Origin: Acanthochlamys bracteata
Taxonomy: Eukaryota > Streptophyta > Magnoliopsida > Pandanales > Velloziaceae
Length of the DNA stretch: 64,000 nucleotides
NCBI GenBank assembly: GCA_019914995.1
Contig: CM034135.1
Span: 7,504,501 to 7,568,500 of the forward strand
Direction: 5' to 3'
Part shown: positions 28,511-38,529 of the stretch, in pieces
How the letters are laid out: the number at the start of each line of letters is the position of its first letter
Numbering within the stretch: position 1 is the first letter of the stretch
Notes under the pieces: generated by a model
The model's database searches: none
What the model was told of the DNA's origin: nothing
What the model saw: only the letters and a program-made list of their open reading frames with translations
Made by a program: the position numbers and the translations under genes

Positions 28511-29950
28511 AGCAGCACTACTAGTGTGTTGCTGTTGAACTGGATCAAACAAACAGTCCTGGTCGAGATCCGAAGCTGAAACAGGATTAACTAAAGTATC
28601 TATAGAAAGAAAAAGTGTAACTCTCTATCCACTCATTAAAATCAAAATATTCTATAACATCTAATATTATAATGTTAATTTTTATGTATCACTGTTATTA
28701 TTATACTTAAAATATTACACATAATTGTAATTTGTATTACTATTATTAGATATTGTGTTTCATATACGATAAATTTATTATACAATATATAATATTATGT
28801 TAACTAAGTAGGTTATATAAATTATTAAATTTTATATATGAGATTTAATTAAATGATTAGTAAAATTTATATTTTTAATTTTTTTAGTTATAAATATTAA
28901 ATATCATTTCTAATTTATTTTAGTTTTATTTTTATATTCAATTAAAATATAAAAATTGAACTTTACTTTCAACTCATTTTTAAAAGTAATTTGAACACAA
29001 ATTTTGAACTTTACTTCCGACCCACTTCAAAAACTAATTAAGACACAAAATTTGAACTCCACTTTCAATCCATTTTTAAAAAATTCTATCTTTTATTTTT
29101 TATTTTTACGAAACAGTTACGAGCATTTCAAACACGCTCTTAATTAAATATATCTCAATTTCTTTGTAAAATTTTTAAATTCAATTTATTTTTTATTTTA
29201 ATATATTTTAAATTTTTTGAACTAATTTTAAATTTTAATTCTTACTAAAATCACTTCTAAGATATTTAATTTTATAAAATTTAGTTTTTATCAATTAAAG
29301 CACATCTATAACGCACCTATGGGCTCTTTATTTGTCACAAAGTCATAAGTAAATTAGTAATTTATTTTATATGGTTTAAATATATTTAAAGTGCTTTTCA
29401 CTTTATTTTTTCTAATAAATTTTATATAGTACTTTATAAAATTTATTAAAATAAATATATATAAAAGAATTTTATATAATAATTTTTATTATTTTATTTA
29501 TTTTTTATTTAAAAAATTCTATTTGAAAAAAAATCCTAAACGCTATATGAGATACTATAAATAAGCAAAACATTTATGAACTACCGTTTTTTAATTTTAG
29601 CGGATGTCGACGCGTTGCAGAACAGAATTTCTTTTCCCCTTTCTTTTTTGGGGTTCTTATGTGATTGAGCACCAACTGGAAACGCGCATCTTGACACCGA
29701 CCATACACAGTGAATGACCATTTTATTCTTCATTTTTCTACTAAAGTGTACGATGGTTAAGGATGCAATTGTAAATTACACCAATTTCTTTAACTTCAAG
29801 AGGATTCCAGCTAGAATCCAGTCGGTCGATTTCTAAGGGCAAATATGGCATCTAATTATACTTCAATTATAATAGCCCCTAAATGGTAAGTTCATAAAGG
29901 AGCTATTATTTTTTATTTATGAATTTATGTTTAATTGGATCCCAATATAA
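28511..29950. other. AT-rich intergenic DNA with element relics
   Basis: Very A/T-rich, with worn element copies at about 28970-29150 (CACTTTCAACTCATTTTTAA-like phrases) and 29330-29560. The last 370 bp is less biased and includes the probable promoter of the small secreted-protein gene, with TATTTATAGATA near 29958. No gene was recognised. Confidence 0.45.
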
Positions 29951-30169
29951 CTAAAATATTTATAGATAGCTGAATATTGCAAAATATAATTCATAATCTA
30001 TTTCCAAAGCTACCCTTCACCTCAATCGTTACCGAAACAATAAAAAGAATTTCCTTCCTCGTCTCTTGTTTTAACTTTCTCTTGCACAGACTGTTCTTGT
30101 TCTTGTTCTTGTCCCCAATCGATCATTCCAATAATAAGTTTCTGTTCTTGTTCTTCTAATTCTTCAACA

Positions 30170-30484
30170 ATGGCTAAATTCATGTTAGCAATATTGTTAA
30201 TTTTATGCTTGATATCTCTATCTATCGGTGCTTCTTCAGCGACATCTAGGCCTCTTCCAGCTTCTGCAGCACCAGCTTCTTCTCCTGCAGAGTCACCGGA
30301 ATCAAGCGCGGAATCACCGGAGAGTTTACCACACGTTAAACATAAGTCATCGAGTTCAGCGGCAGCGACTGGTGGAGAAGTTATACTTGGAGGGCTTGCT
30401 ACGGCGGCGTTGGTTGCTATTATCTGCTACATTAGAGTTACAAGAAAAAGAAGAAACTTGGAGAACAACAACAACAAAAGTTGA
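30170..30484 (+). CDS. small secreted/membrane Ala-Ser-Pro-rich protein (arabinogalactan-like peptide)
   Basis: A 104-residue single-exon frame with ATG at 30170. Residues 1-20 are a strong signal peptide (FMLAILLILCLISLSIG). Residues about 25-65 are Ala/Ser/Pro/Glu-rich with SP, AP and ESPES repeats typical of sites for proline hydroxylation and arabinogalactan addition. Residues about 68-88 (GGEVILGGLATAALVAIICY) form a membrane span, followed by a basic RVTRKRR stop-transfer segment and an Asn-rich tail. This predicts a small type I protein with a glycosylated outer segment. It resembles short plant arabinogalactan-type or proline-rich membrane peptides in layout, but I cannot name an orthologue. 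The leader region contains repeated CTTGTTCTTG phrases. Confidence 0.65.
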   Translation: MAKFMLAILLILCLISLSIGASSATSRPLPASAAPASSPAESPESSAESPESLPHVKHKSSSSAAATGGEVILGGLATAALVAIICYIRVTRKRRNLENNNNKS

Positions 30485-31788
30485 GAAGAAAAAAATGGAA
30501 GTGCTCTGCATTTTTCTTTTAATACTTAGGTAATTTTTATGATATTTAGTAGAGATAGAGAACACTGTTAAAATTTTTGTATATAATAGATTTTGAACTA
30601 ATGGTTATTTTTCTTGTTCTTTTGATGAAGAACTATAAGCTTGGGCAAAACAGAGCAAGAAAGAAACTTGTTCTGTTTTTGTTCTTGGTGCTGGTGTTAT
30701 CGATTAGTTAAGTAACAATTTAGTAAGTTCTTGGGAGAATTAATGTAGGATTTGATCTTCCATGATTTCAGGGGACTGTAAAAGGCTTAACATTTTCATA
30801 ATGACGATTTTCTTTGTTTTTTTTTTTTTGTTTTTGTTTTTCCTTATTTATTTGAAATGTATCTTGCCAAACAACATAATTGGAATAATTTAAAATATTA
30901 ATGTGTTTTTTTGAAACAGTAAATATTTTTTTTACTTTAGAAGAGTTTATTTTTTAAGTTAAAATATTAATTTTAATAATAACATTTTTATAATATAATT
31001 TAAATTTTAAATAATTTTACAGATTGTTATAAAAAAATTATGAAAATATAAAATTAAAAAAATTAAAAAGTATGTTTTTGAAAAGCAACGACCAAATGAA
31101 TCATTAATTTGGGCATCCCATTGAATCTAAAATCATTAATGAACAAAAGAAGAACAACAAGAGAAGAACAACAAGAGAAGAAGAAAAAAACAGTATATTT
31201 TTTTGCTAAAACAGTCACTTTTGAATCCAATTACGGTGAAGTGAAATCTCCGTAATTAGTTTTTAATAGCATAATCTAAGAATCAATTTAACGATTCCTT
31301 TCATTCTCAAAAGATCTTAAGCAATATTGGAATTGGAGCCTTTAAAATTTAAATTGATGTCAATAAATTTCATATGCCACTCTTAGTTCACAAAAAGTTT
31401 ATTTTAAATATTCGTAACTGAATTTTATAAAAATAAAATAAAAAAATAGAATTTTTTGAAAAATAAAATAGAATTAGAGTTCAGTAATTGTGTTTTAATA
31501 GATTTTAAAAATATGTTAAAAATTAAAAAATATAATTGTATTAGAAAATGTATAAATAAAAAAGTTGGAACTAAAATTTCGCATCTAAAAATAGAGTTGT
31601 GAATTTTTTGTGTAATTAAAATATATGAATTGTTCGAAGTTCAAAATCTAACGAAAAAAGTAAAATTACGGGCATTTAAAACACGTCCAAAATGAAATCT
31701 TTCATAAGAGAGAGATCTTTCTTATGATGGCAATACCAATGAGTAAATCATAGATCAAATTAAAACGATACAAATTGAACGCATACTT
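30485..31788. other. intergenic DNA
   Basis: Contains the probable 3' untranslated region of the small protein gene to about 30790, then AT-rich element relics (about 30890-31085 and 31390-31690, the latter ending ACACGTCCAAA like the worn end of the GGGCGTGTTT family). Nothing coding was recognised. Confidence 0.45.
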
Positions 31789-31800
31789 GTGTTTCAAACT

Positions 31801-32143
31801 TTAGGTGCAAGATACATGCGTTCCATCTTTGAGATAGAGAGTGCAGCCCTTCGGAGCAAAGCAGCAATTGCACCACCCGTTGAGCTTCTCTTCGCCGGAG
31901 TAACCACATTTTGCATATTTAACATTGTAGCAAAACTGCGGACATATCTTCGCGTCGGAGACCTGAACGTCTCCGAACAACAACACCGCGCCTTCAGTTT
32001 GCAAAAGAACAGAATAAATCACTGCATCTAAAAGCTTACTAGAAGCAAAATATTCTATGAATTAAGTTGTGAATCAAAGAAAAAAAAAAGAACTTACTGC
32101 TCAACAGAAGAAGCAAAGTGATGGAAAATTTGGTTCCAGCCAT
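31801..32143 (-). CDS. defensin-like cysteine-rich secreted peptide
   Basis: Two exons on the minus strand, 32143-32098 and 32027-31801, join in frame to 90 residues. Exon 1 encodes most of a signal peptide (MAGTKFSITLLLLLS) and the intron falls just inside it, the usual plant defensin-like arrangement. The mature region carries eight cysteines in the order C-x3-C, C, C-x-CC, C, C, including CPQFC, WCNCC and GCTLYLKDG, enough for four disulphides. The C-x-CC spacing and the GC-T-L ending fit plant defensin-like (LCR/DEFL) peptides rather than classical CSalpha-beta defensins with the GxC motif. Such peptides act in defence or reproductive signalling; which applies here is not readable. The acceptor is doubled: TTTTAG and GATGCAG six bases apart both keep the frame. 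Confidence 0.8.
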
Positions 32144-32200
32144 TTCTTTCTTTCTTGTTGCTTTGTTTTGAACGATGAGAAGCCAAACCAGAAATGCTTT

Positions 32201-32212
32201 ATTTATATATTA
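32201..32212 (-). promoter_or_regulatory. TATA region of the defensin-like gene
   Basis: On the minus strand AATATATAAAT lies about 60 bp before the ATG, a short leader as usual for this class. Confidence 0.45.
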
Positions 32213-32229
32213 TACACAAACTAACCTAG

Positions 32230-34261
32230 CACATTCAAAAAAAATTTTTAATTCATTTTTATTCAATCTTCTAAATCAAAGTGAGATTAGTCAAATGATC
32301 AAAGAAGATATTCAAACAATCCCTCCATAAAGATCTCGAGATACAAAAACTAAACAGTTTTTCAAACTTCGAAGTTAGACTTTAGACTGAATCATGAAAG
32401 AATTCTTAATTTGATATTTTAGAGTTAGCTAGTAGAATGTGCTTGCTTATCAAACAAATTAGAATATGTAGTAACTCTTTAATGAGTCAAATAATGCAAC
32501 TCTGTTAAGTCAAGAACCAAATTTTGTTCAAGTGATTTCAGTCTGCTAGTCGAATTGTTAAAAAAAATATGACTTTTAAGCCGCGATTGGGATTGCTTAT
32601 GGGAGAGTTTGAAAAGTTTATTTTTATTTTATATTATATATAAAAAAATTTACGTAAATAATATACTACCATTACTTATTTTATTATTTTTTAAATAAAA
32701 ATTAAATTTATTTTAAAATAAATAAAATATTTTTTATTTTTGAAAAATATTTTTCATAAGCACTCTTCAACCAGTCTCTTTACCGGTGCATTTTCAAGTT
32801 TGTTTCACTTCATTCCAATAACTCTATTTTATTATATATTTTCCAATAAATTTTTTATAATAATTTATAAAATTTTTTAAAATTTTAAAAAATATAAAAA
32901 AATTTATATTATATAATATTTATATTATTTATTTTTATTATTTTTAAAATAAAAATAAAACTCATATTTTGAAATAAAATAAAATTATTTTTTATTTTAA
33001 AAAAACTACATTTTAAAGAACTCACAAATGACCCTACATCTTCTATCATAACATGCTCAACTTTGACCAGAGAAGAGATATTATCTAGTTCTCCAGAAAT
33101 TGGGTCTAATGAACTCGAGCAAAATTGGATTTTCAAGTTATCGCTCGTTTGGTGGTTACAGTGAAATAAGTTTTAAAAGTTGAGTTCTTTAAAAAATAAG
33201 CTTGAAAACTGAATTAAAATTTTATATTTATTATATTTTACAATAAATTCAAAGTAATTTTTTATATTTATTTATTTAGAAGTAAAACTAAAAATAGTTT
33301 TGATAAAAAAACTAAATTTGAAAAAAATATTGAAAGACGTTCTATAATGAATCAGGGCGAGATAGTTTCTTATTACCTGAGGCACCATTAACGGTACGTT
33401 TTAATATTGTTTTATTTCACATTTTAATAATTTTTATAATAATTTAAATTTTAAAAACAAAAAATTACCTAATAAATTTTATTATTTTATTATTTATATT
33501 ATTTTTAAAATAAAAAACTTTTAAAAAAATTTTTTTAAATATTTTTTATTTTAAAAAAATTAATTTTATAATCTTCTGGTTTTAAGAAGTAAGAACAAAC
33601 ATGATCACATCACAAAGGAGAACCAAAATACAACACAAGTGAATAAAGATTGATTATTTTCATTCCACAACTTTGTATCTTCATCTAGAAGAATGATTAT
33701 GCTTTATATATGACAAATTTTCTTAAAGAAAAGAACTCAAAGAATTATCATTACCAAATTGTAGTTTAATTTCATCTGCACTTCAAGTTCATTTTTTTAA
33801 AACTTACTTTCCAACTTTCAATTCACTTTTAAATTGAAGTACACATAAAGTTAAAATAAATATTTTTCCACAAATATTCACTTTAAAATTAAAACAAAAA
33901 ATTTTACTTACAAATTTAATTTTAATACAAAATAAACACAATTTTATTTTTTACGAAACTCTCGCTTTCACCTAAAGTTACTTTTTATAAACTCAATTTA
34001 AAAAAATGAGTTTAATACATAAGATAAACACACCCTAAGTTCATTCTACTTCCACCATGATTTTCATATATAAAGCATAATACGTACTTCTTAACATAAC
34101 ACTTGCAGAAAAAATTTTATAAAAACAAAAAAAAAATCTCTTATGACTTCCTGAAAATTGAAAATCTATGCAGGAAATGAAAATCACTATGTATCAAAAC
34201 TGTTTGTGAATAGAACTGCAAAAAGAAAAAAAGAAACTATGAATTCCTAAAATCTGGTAGT
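32230..34261. other. AT-rich intergenic DNA crowded with MITE-like copies
   Basis: At least four neighbouring A/T-rich element copies can be seen, at about 32595-32770, 32800-33010, 33165-33335 and 33395-33565, sharing the core ATTTATATTATATAATATTT or close variants and ends of the AGAGTGCTT type. A copy of the second family (CACTTTAAAATTAAAAC, ending ACACACCC) covers about 33770-34040. No gene was recognised; the last 200 bp is the likely 3' region of the F-box gene. Confidence 0.5.
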
Positions 34262-35390
34262 TTACAGAAAAGGAGAAGATCTCCAATATGAAAAGTCATA
34301 AGCATCATCAGGATCATCACTATGAAAGTTGCAAGGAGCACTATAACCAGGGCAGCTACAAAGATTACTATCTCCATATCGAAAGCTTCTCAATCTTGCA
34401 GCAAGCTTCAGTATTTGCTTATTCTTTATCGCGCACTGATAGTCACCAACGTCTACTGACTCTAACCCTTTGCATTGCTGTAGGATACTTACCAGAGTTT
34501 CTTGTATGAACCACGCGCGAGAGAGATCAATGCTCTTAATACTAGGAAGATAATGGATGATGCCTTCCACATGCTGCTTGAAAATGCATCCAAGCAATCC
34601 AAGATGGTTGAAGTTTTTGCAGGAGGATTGAATTTGCTTCAGGACTGGTTGTGTAAGATAATCTGCATCAATAGTCAGGCTTTCTAAGTGCTTCCATTTG
34701 CCAACCGCTTCAAACACCTCTTCTGAAGAGATACCAATCGTATTGCAGATCGTGTTCAAGTGGATGAATCTAAGATTTGGAAACCTGGAAAATGTTGAAA
34801 ATTAATAATGCTCTCTACTCATTGACAGATACAATAGGTACTGCAACCAAACTAGTCCCAAGTCCATAGCTCACAATTTTCCTATAATCCAAGATGTTGA
34901 TCTATGGTGCACCAGTACTACAGATCATAAACATCAAAGGCATCAACATAAGGGAGCCTATAAAATTTTGAACTGTGAATGCATAATATACTGGAATTCA
35001 AACTCCACAATTGTGAATTAAGTAAAAAGGTTTTGCATGCGGTCGACTCTTACCTGTTTGCAGTCAAAAGCAAGTCAGAATTCCGACAACCCAGCACAGG
35101 GAATATAATGGAACAAAATTTTCCATTCTGCGAGTGTAGGCGAGATTAAGAAGTTTGGAGAATGTGTCCTCCTGTAATCTATACCAACCTTGAAGGTCGA
35201 GGGTCTTCCACAGGTAAGGTTCCAAGAGGGCTTTGCGCCACAAGCGGCAGACAAGCTGAATGCTAACCATCAGATATCGAGTATCAAATCTGGATAAGAT
35301 ATAGAGCAGCAGTTCCATAGGCAACGATCCCCAATTCACTTCTTTGTTCTTTTCACCTACAACCCCGTTGCAGCTTTTAATCATCTCCAT
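34262..35390 (-). pseudogene. F-box/LRR protein gene with an apparent 1-nt deletion
   Basis: Minus strand, exons 35390-35054 and 34784-34262. The first ATG in frame is at 35390; the frame runs further upstream without an ATG and may begin at an acceptor (TTGTTGTTAG) of a leader intron. Exon 1 encodes an F-box (LPMELLLYILSRFD, then QLVCRLWRKALLEPYLWKTL). Exon 2 encodes leucine-rich-repeat-like sequence (LESLTIDADYL, LPSIKSIDLSRA, CKGLESVDVGDY). Such proteins recruit targets to SCF ubiquitin ligases. The frame of the F-box half ends in a stop near 35064, whereas the downstream half reads through the splice (LLLTANR|FPNLRF) in another frame. The break lies between 35127 and 35126, where AGA is followed by ATGGAAAA; one base is missing. 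It resembles At3g48880-type proteins. Either a broken allele or a sequencing indel. Confidence 0.7.
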
Positions 35391-35444
35391 TCTTGTACTG
35401 CTTACTCCAATTTCGTTGTTCTTATCTTCTGATTCTAACAACAA

Positions 35445-36189
35445 AAAAGAAGATACATGATTTCATTGCATTACAAGAATAAAATACATGAATGAATGTA
35501 AAAGTTTATGAATCACATTCATTTGTTAATAGATAAAATTGGGATATCGCAAAAAACTTTATTTTTCTATCAGTTCACGGAACCGATCAATTCAGCATTA
35601 ATCCATTGCGTTTTCGATCTAAAGGCCGATGGTTGTTCTGAATGATCTTAATCTGATATTCATATCTCTGTTGAAAATTTGTTATGCTTTACAAATCAAA
35701 ACTGATTTCATATCTCTATCGACAATTTGTTTATGCTTTACAAATCAATGAGACAAGAACCAATTAACATAACGAGATAGAGTGGTTTAAATTTCATCAT
35801 TTAAATATAATAAAATCTGCACCGGTAAAACAAATTCTCGTGAAAAAGATTGCAACTGTTCAAAAGAACTGAAAATTAGTATCAGAACGTACAGATTTCA
35901 TTATTGCTATTTCCTGCGACAATTTTCACTACACAAACGCAAAATTTGGGGATGAAAAGAACAAGAAAAGAGAGAAATCTAAAGAGTAACAAAATCTGGA
36001 AAAGAAAATAAATTAAGAATCAAATCTTTTCTACACTGACCTGAAAAATAAAAAAGGTTGCTTTGGCCTTGATTTGATTTGATCTGCTCTTTCAGAAAGA
36101 TGGTTTTTATGTTTACAGAGTAGGAATTTTCTAAAAGAACCCCTCTAAGTATCATTATTGTAAACGAAGGCATCTACATATTATAACTT
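35445..36189. other. leader/promoter region of the F-box gene
   Basis: No recognised coding sequence. A minus-strand TATTTTTCAG|GTCAGTG at about 36037-36050 could be a donor or acceptor of a leader intron. Short duplicated phrases (CATATCTCT and TTTATGCTTTACAAATCAA) occur at about 35660-35745. Confidence 0.35.
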
Positions 36190-36570
36190 AAAAGAAGTTA
36201 ACGAAAATAACGTAAAAACGGGAATAATTTGCTTGTTGCTTGCTTGTCTGCTGGCAAAAGTAAATCAGATTTCTCCCGGAGTTCCATGAGATCCTCGTCG
36301 ACATTAGGACCACCGGGACCGGGAGATAATAGAGAATTATGCCCTTTGCCATCAGAGGGAGAGACTGCAAGATGAAGAAGTTTGGCAAATATTGACCCCT
36401 CTCGTATCGTACCATTTTCGAAGGTCAAGAGTAGTCCATATATGCAAGGCTTCCATCAACAGCGGCACACCAACTGAATTCTAACTAGCAGGAACCTGAA
36501 ACCAATCGAACTTAATTAGAGAAGATACTTGACAGCAGTTCATTCCATAGGTCACCGTACATATATATGC
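36190..36570 (-). pseudogene. decayed F-box gene fragment, paralogue of the F-box gene at 34.3-35.4 kb
   Basis: On the minus strand this aligns through the F-box exon of the neighbour: CTATGGAATGAACTGCTG, then TTAGAATTCAGTTGGTGTGC, then ACTCTTGACCTTCG, then GCCAAACTTCTTCATCTTGC, then AAATCTGATTTACTTTTGCC. Matching peptide islands are TLDLRKWY, FAKLLHLAVS and EKSDLLLPADK against TLDLQGWY, FSKLLNLAYT and RNSDLLLTANR. It contains stops within the F-box and has no second exon. Where the neighbour has lost a base, this copy reads GATGGCAAA, which supports the deletion call there. Confidence 0.65.
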
Positions 36571-37030
36571 ATGCTCTTTCTCGCAACTTCTCTGCTGCTA
36601 CTACTTCGCTTCGTTCTTCCGTTCTGAGTCTTTACAAAAACCCAAATCTTTCCATTAACCTTTTTGCTAGATGAGTGATTCTTGAACTCTTTGTCTCGCT
36701 CTCTCCCTCTCTCTCTCACGGAGAAGTGAAGAGTGAAAGAATGAAGGAGATCTTGGGAGAAGTCGAAGAGATTCTTTTACGGGTTTAATCAGTGCAAATT
36801 TTCACATGAATTAATTGCAATTTAGTCCTTGAATGCAAAATTCAAAATTCAAATGTATTTTAAGAGTGCAAGTTTTGCATCCCAACACCTGAGCATCTAC
36901 AATCTTTGAGTCGGTGAGAAAAAGAGGTGAGCGAAAGATTTGAAGGGTTTTCTTTGTTTTTTCTTAAATTTTTATTTAAGTGTTTTAAATCTGAACCGTT
37001 CTTTGATAATGGAAGTGTATAATATTAGGC
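36571..37030. other. intergenic DNA
   Basis: A (CT)-rich patch at about 36703-36718 and ordinary sequence; no gene or complete element was recognised. Confidence 0.35.
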
Positions 37031-37040
37031 CGTTAATAAG

Positions 37041-37122
37041 AGCCCAGCCCAAATAATTTAGCCCGTATTCACGAATGAAAGCTACAAAATCCCGTTACCT
37101 TCTCAGCCGCCATAAACCCTAA
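37041..37122 (+). promoter_or_regulatory. site II elements plus telo-box
   Basis: AGCCCA (37041-37046) and GCCCA (37047-37051) are two adjacent site II (TGGGCY) elements in complement, followed by a telo-box AAACCCTAA at 37114-37122. In plants this pair marks genes for ribosomal proteins, snoRNAs and other translation components. Here it lies in front of the snoRNA-like array and not in front of any coding frame. Confidence 0.6.
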
Positions 37123-37480
37123 TCAAGTTTCTAGAGATTCTACCAAACTTTTCAGCAAAGTTAGTCGAGCTTTTGTTTTCTTCAATGATTTTCATCGTAG
37201 TAAGATTCAGTTTTGTTTATAGTTTATCTCTTGATTATAATTTTTGATGAATTGCGTCGGCAAAACTGATTACCATTGAGTGAAAAATTTTCCATTGCTC
37301 TATGTGTATGAATACGGCGCTAGATCAATTCACCTCCACAATCTACAAACTTTGAATCTTTTTGAGGGTTTCAAAAATCCCCAGTGTCGATGTGGAGAAA
37401 ATTTTCTTCTTTTGCTATATGATTTGAGCAAATTGAATTCATTTATTGTTTTCTTTATCTGTGAAATTATTTTTAGAAGA

Positions 37481-37584
37481 GAAAGGAATTGATGAGACTT
37501 TCCCCACATGATCGACGCTGATTATAATGTGCGTTTGTTACATTCTCTCCTTGGAGAGAACGAAGCCAGGACTCTGATCCTTTC
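37481..37584 (+). ncRNA. box C/D snoRNA-like unit 1
   Basis: A 7-bp terminal stem GAAAGGA/TCCTTTC encloses box C TGATGAG (37490-37496), box D' CTGA (37518-37521) and box D CTGA (37574-37577). Between D' and D lies a hairpin TTCTCTCC/GGAGAGAA (37543-37560). The likely guide segments are the bases before D' (CCCCACATGATCGACG) and before D (GAAGCCAGGACT). I could not match either to an rRNA or snRNA site from memory, so the target is unknown. Unit length is 104 nt, in the range of C/D snoRNAs. Confidence 0.6.
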
Positions 37585-37944
37585 TTCTTGAACAAAAAAT
37601 TTTCAATATGTTTGATGATGGTATGTGTTCATAATTTGCTTTTTAACTCTGACTAAGAAGTTGTTTTTATGAATCATTGTTTAACACGTTGTCTTCTTTT
37701 TTTTTTTTTTGTGGAAGATGCAATAACCTTTTTTGCACTAGGTTGATGTTAATTATGAATTACTTTTGCGATTAAATCTTACTTGGCTTTGAAATTTCAC
37801 ATGGTTCCGTCTATGCTATTGGATTTGGTTGTTTTCTTGGAGTTTTTTTTTTTTTTTTTTTTTTTTTGAGGTATCATCAACTGGTTAAATGTTGTCTTAG
37901 TAATCATGATATCTGTAGAATTGAATATGATAATGGGATTCTAT

Positions 37945-38053
37945 GAGATGGGAGTTGATGAGCCTTTCCCCAAATGATCGACGCTGATTATACTGTGCTT
38001 TATTTGAACTCTCTCCACAGGAGAGATACCAAGCCAGGACTCTGATCCTTCTC
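37945..38053 (+). ncRNA. box C/D snoRNA-like unit 2
   Basis: Paralogue of unit 1, 466 bp downstream. Box C TGATGAG (37956-37962), D' CTGA (37984-37987) and D CTGA (38042-38045) are all intact. The guide before D' (CCCCAAATGATCGACG) differs from unit 1 by one base and that before D (AAGCCAGGACT) is identical. The hairpin has changed to CTCTCC/GGAGAG with a different loop but stays paired. The terminal stem is weaker (GGGA/TCCT with one wobble). Confidence 0.6.
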
Positions 38054-38360
38054 ATGGTAACATGTCTCATGTTGAAGATATAATTTATTTATTTTAGCAT
38101 TCTGTTTCAGACTAATTTAGTTCAATCTTTACAAACATGATGATTTGTAATTAATTTATTAATTTTTACGCAACCAAGTAAGTTGTTAATCATTATTTCG
38201 TCTGCTTGATAAAGTAATTTGTATGTGAGGTTGCATTAATTGTTTAGAATGATATCTTGTTGGAATTCGGTACGTAAGAGGTGTTAGTATTGGTGTTTCT
38301 TTAATGTATGAATCTATGAAAAACCGTGCTTTTGGTAGAGTTCGAATTGAATGTCTCTTA

Positions 38361-38468
38361 TATGGGTTTTGTTCCTTCCTTTCCCAAATCATGGACGCTG
38401 ATTATAATGTGCCTTATTTGGTATCTTTCCCCATAAAAGATACCAAAGCTGGAACTCTGCCTTTCTTA
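38361..38468 (+). ncRNA. snoRNA-like unit 3, degenerate boxes but extended hairpin
   Basis: Third paralogue, 414 bp further on. D' CTGA (38398-38401) and the preceding TTTCCCAAATCATGGACG are recognisable, but box C has become GTTCCTT and box D has become CTGC. The internal hairpin has instead grown to a perfect 12-bp stem, TTTGGTATCTTT/AAAGATACCAAA (38417-38447). It may be a dying copy or one with another fate. Units 2 and 3 also share about 30 bp of downstream flank (ATGTC..ATGTTGA). Confidence 0.45.
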
Positions 38469-38529
38469 TGGAGATGTCCAATGTTGACAGTTTTGTTTGT
38501 ATATGTTAGCTTTCTGTTTTATCATTAGA

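Noticed and set aside
35391..35444. N-terminal extension of the F-box frame
   Set aside because: No ATG; the start of the stretch looks like a splice acceptor (TTGTTGTTAG).
37280..37492. Possible coding host gene for the snoRNA-like array
   Set aside because: The 70-codon frame before unit 1 lacks motifs and no downstream frame joins it; a non-coding host or polycistron fits better.
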